A stretch of 6,452 bases of DNA from positions 1 through 6,452 of the forward strand of contig DAOUPC010000170.1 of the NCBI GenBank assembly GCA_030626365.1, given 5' to 3'. The translations under genes and the position numbers were made by a program. A model generated the notes under the pieces. The model searched no databases. It was not told the origin of the DNA and saw only the letters and a program-made list of their open reading frames with translations. The DNA is from Paracoccaceae bacterium (lineage in GTDB: Bacteria > Pseudomonadota > Alphaproteobacteria > Rhodobacterales > Rhodobacteraceae). Positions 6,227-6,452 of the stretch are shown piece by piece (position 1 is the first letter of the stretch; each line of letters opens with the position of its first letter).

Positions 6227-6256
6227 GCGGGCCTACCCGCCCTGACGGGCGTCTTT
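6227..6256 (+). terminator. Possible terminator after the LysR-type regulator, with two alternative hairpins
   Basis: Five bases after the stop codon, GCGGG (6227-6231) can pair with CCCGC (6236-6240) around the loop CCTA. Alternatively CGCCC (6238-6242) pairs with GGGCG (6247-6251) around TGAC, followed by TCTTT. The two stems share bases and exclude each other. Stems are only five base pairs and the T-run is short, so efficiency may be modest. Confidence 0.45.
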
Positions 6257-6408
6257 GCATGATATGGTTTGGCTGGCAAAATCTGGGGCACCTGTCTGGG
6301 GTATCTGGCCATTCACAAGGCATTTTACCTATCAGCCACGCCAATACGCAGACCCGCAAGAGCAACCCGCCGGGTTTTGACAACAGGAATTGGCAGTTTC
6401 GGTTTTGC
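6257..6408. other. Stretch with no supported gene
   Basis: No convincing coding frame, tRNA or known RNA was found. A plus-strand frame beginning MIWFGWQNLGHLSG at about 6260 is open to the right edge, but it has no ribosome-binding site or recognisable product. A weak hairpin AACCC (6364-6368) / GGGTT (6372-6376), followed by TT on the plus strand, lies about 30 bases past the stop of the possible gene tail at the right edge and could end transcription from it. TCTGGGG occurs twice, at 6282-6288 and 6295-6301. Confidence 0.4.
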
Positions 6409-6452
6409 TTAAGGTGCGGCGCGCATCCAGGTCAGCGGATTACCCCCGCCAG
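6409..6452 (-). CDS. Possible C-terminal tail of a gene entering from the right edge
   Basis: In one minus-strand frame the last bases of the window read GGGNPLTWMRAAP and then TAA (6411-6409), a plausible natural protein end. It would make this gene convergent with the LysR-type regulator, with the hairpins between them serving as terminators. Only 13 codons are visible. Another minus-strand frame ends earlier as LAGVIR followed by TGA. I do not recognise the protein, and the call is weak. Confidence 0.3.
   Translation of the reverse strand, partial: GGGNPLTWMRAAP

Noticed and set aside
5158..6312. 384-codon minus-strand open frame opposite the LysR-type regulator.
   Set aside because: The plus strand holds an unmistakable LysR-family protein; the antisense frame has shadow-like composition and would overlap the start of the operon and the operator.
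6260..6452. Plus-strand frame starting MIWFGWQNLGHLSG, open to the right edge.
   Set aside because: No ribosome-binding site, no recognisable motif, composition unlike the neighbouring genes, and it runs through the possible hairpin at 6364-6376.
1..6452. Insertion sequences, CRISPR arrays, tRNA genes or attachment sites.
   Set aside because: No transposase-like frame, no spaced direct repeats of suitable length and no tRNA-like T-loop or cloverleaf were seen on either strand.

Overview
The window looks like chromosomal DNA of a marine-type alphaproteobacterium, most likely the Roseobacter group of the Rhodobacteraceae. The basis is GC-rich sequence, GC-biased third codon positions, a LepA of the bacterial type, a small secreted protein of a kind I associate with Rhodobacterales, and genes for algal organosulfonate use. 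The assignment is by inspection only.

Left part (1-1578, minus strand): most of lepA (elongation factor 4), a housekeeping GTPase gene cut by the left edge. After an intergenic region shared by two divergent genes comes a short plus-strand gene for a secreted four-cysteine protein (about 1835-2152).

Centre (2155-5176, minus strand): a tight three-gene run, transcribed leftward. First is a histidinol-dehydrogenase-like protein closely resembling sulfopropanediol dehydrogenase HpsN. Second is a PLP enzyme resembling L-cysteate sulfo-lyase CuyA, a relative of D-cysteine desulfhydrase. Third is a two-cysteine aspartate/glutamate-type racemase. Gaps are 26 and 2 bases, so this is almost certainly one operon. 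Its last stop codon lies only 2 bases from the stop of the convergent small gene.

Right part (5257-6222, plus strand): a LysR-type regulator diverges from the operon. The 80-base gap contains a perfect 8-bp inverted repeat with a T-N11-A core, the likely operator. After the regulator come short GC hairpins, a non-coding stretch, and possibly the last codons of a minus-strand gene entering from the right edge.

Interpretation: the three enzymes and regulator look like a compact module for a C3 sulfonate, ending in C-S cleavage of cysteate to pyruvate, sulfite and ammonia. The racemase is the unusual part. One reading is that the HisD-like enzyme oxidises an amino-alcohol sulfonate (cysteinolate) straight to cysteate, chemically parallel to histidinol to histidine, and that the racemase makes both cysteate enantiomers available to the lyase. 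This is a hypothesis. The conventional reading is DHPS to sulfolactate by HpsN, with the steps between sulfolactate and cysteate encoded elsewhere.
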